A DNA stretch of 64,000 bases, taken from contig NC_053147.1 in NCBI RefSeq assembly GCF_016808335.1, positions 16,788,913 to 16,852,912 of the forward strand. The letters run 5' to 3'. This stretch comes from Panicum virgatum. Taxonomy: Eukaryota > Streptophyta > Magnoliopsida > Poales > Poaceae. A program made the position numbers and the translations under genes. Position 1 is the first letter of the stretch. Each line of letters starts with the position of its first letter. Below, piece by piece: positions 62,841-64,000 of the stretch. The notes beneath the pieces were generated by a model. That model saw nothing but the letters and a program-made list of their open reading frames with translations. It did not search any database and was not told where the DNA came from.

Positions 62841-64000
62841 CACGGGGCATGTACGGACAAGACCGCCATCGCGATGTACGGCTCACGAGGCCCGTGCTGA
62901 TTAGCAAATCACCCCAAATCCGGGGCTTTCTTAAAGCCAGGATCCTGGCTTTACTTCGAAATCAACACTTCACCAACGATTAGCAGAACGTGATTGCGAG
63001 AAACCGCAGGGGCCCATTTGCAAAACCTGGTAGGCTTTAATCGGCGTCCTTGTCCTTGGGCACGGCACGGGACCGGCCGGCGATCGGGCGCTTTAATTCG
63101 AAAGGCCCGTGGCTGGTCACGGACCGGACGGGGAGATCCCGGCCGTCCGTCGTCGGATCGGGGGAGGCGCGCGACCCCGCACGGACGGGGGCAGATGGAC
63201 GGCCGCGGCCCCGTCGCCCGTGACCTCAGCACACGGCGGTGGGGTGGGGCACCGGCGGTAAAACAGGCGGTGACGGCACGGGTACTCGCCGGACCAGTCC
63301 GGCCCGTGCGGCTCCGTCGCTGTCTCGCCGCAGGGGTGCTGCCGGGCTGCAGCGGCGAGAGCGAGACCGTCCGTCCCGTCCGCTGGGCTCGGCGTCGGGA
63401 GGGAGAATGAAATGGGTGTCAATAGACACTCGGCATGTGCGGCGGCCTGAAGCATGGTCCGCTACGGCAGGGAGACGCATCTATCCGTGATGCGTCATAA
63501 ACACGGTGCTAGTACCTCTCCCAGTCTCGGAATTTTGAGGCGTGTTGTGAAAACAACAGTGATGAAAATGAGTTACTGATGCAAAACCACCGAGAGAGTC
63601 CGAGACCAAGAGCGAAAGCAAGACAGCAGGGGTAGGCCGCGGATTGTGCTATACATGTGGCCGCTCAAAAAAAAAGAGAAAAACTTGCCGATGGAGTTTG
63701 ATGGAATAGTTTGACGAGTGGCGGCCAAAGTTCAAACTCTCCAAGAATTTTAAAAACCCAAACTCCAACATTCTTCAGTCCCGACCATCTTGGCTCTGGT
63801 CCGGTCGTAGGTCCTCCACCCACGCGGCTGTACCTCCATCGTACATTCGTGCTCACGAAACAGAGGGCATGATCCGTGTTCATTGCCTCATCAGCGGCAG
63901 CATGGTCCTCGTACAAGCTGTGATGAGGAGGTGGGCTACGGCCCCACGGACTATACAAAAAGGCAGGATACACAGTTGTCCAAAAATGACCTAGCAGCGC
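62841..64000. other. intergenic, no gene recognised
   Basis: GC-rich from 63.0 to 63.45 kb with frames open on both strands at once and no recognisable domain; AT-richer afterwards. No gene or complete repeat is called. Confidence 0.4.

Noticed and set aside
63665..63973. A 102-codon minus-strand frame near the right edge.
   Set aside because: No recognisable domain, no splice or promoter context, and low-complexity ends.

Overview
The window is nuclear DNA from a grass, most likely a panicoid. The evidence is spliceosomal genes with short exons, GC-rich gene 5' ends, a plastid-type NADH-glutamate synthase, a chloroplast NDH subunit, and the usual grass transposon classes (long-LTR gypsy, copia-like and short-LTR elements, CACTA, Mutator-like, hAT, Tourist, Stowaway and Helitron-like repeats). 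Nothing looks bacterial, viral or organellar. The species is inference only.

Layout. 1-6757 is the 5' part of a Ty3/gypsy retrotransposon on the minus strand: broken gag, a coiled-coil extra ORF, a primer-binding site and a 3.7-kb LTR. It sits inside the remnant of a copia-like element (6758-7915). From 8.3 to 12.6 kb lie a stray 2OG-oxygenase exon, a hAT MITE and a LINE reverse transcriptase split by a short-LTR element. 13.2-15.3 kb holds the first seven exons of a broken 2OG-Fe(II) oxygenase gene. 18.7-19.2 kb is an intact gene for ribosomal protein eL33 (L35a). 21.7-24.4 kb is a decayed CACTA transposon. 25.6-26.1 kb is a small single-exon gene of uncertain family.

The main gene is NADH-dependent glutamate synthase on the minus strand, 40501 down to 28557. 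Its 22 exons could be placed by splice sites and reading phase and join to one open frame of 2195 residues. 41.4-43.5 kb is MITE-rich. 45.2-49.1 kb is a gag-only LTR retrotransposon, followed by a Helitron-like element (49.5-50.3 kb). 51.7-56.9 kb is a nest: a Tourist MITE inside a hAT-like element, then a foldback Mutator-like element whose left arm is split by a 3.1-kb Helitron. Right of this lie five exons of the chloroplast NDH subunit PNSB3 (57.6-58.6 kb) with no recognisable first exon, a tRNA-Glu gene (59.5 kb), and an intact PP2A B' (B56) regulatory subunit gene on the minus strand (62181 down to 60095).

The real genes are unrelated housekeeping and metabolic loci, not a pathway cluster. 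I did not find an undescribed biological system. The points most worth a second look are: the broken and apparently inverted 2OG-oxygenase gene; GC-AG introns in three unrelated genes; the foldback element with palindromes inside its arms and a Helitron inside one arm; CCGGT-palindrome arrays shared by an LTR, its gag frame and an unrelated hAT MITE; and the PNSB3 gene that begins next to a transposon boundary.
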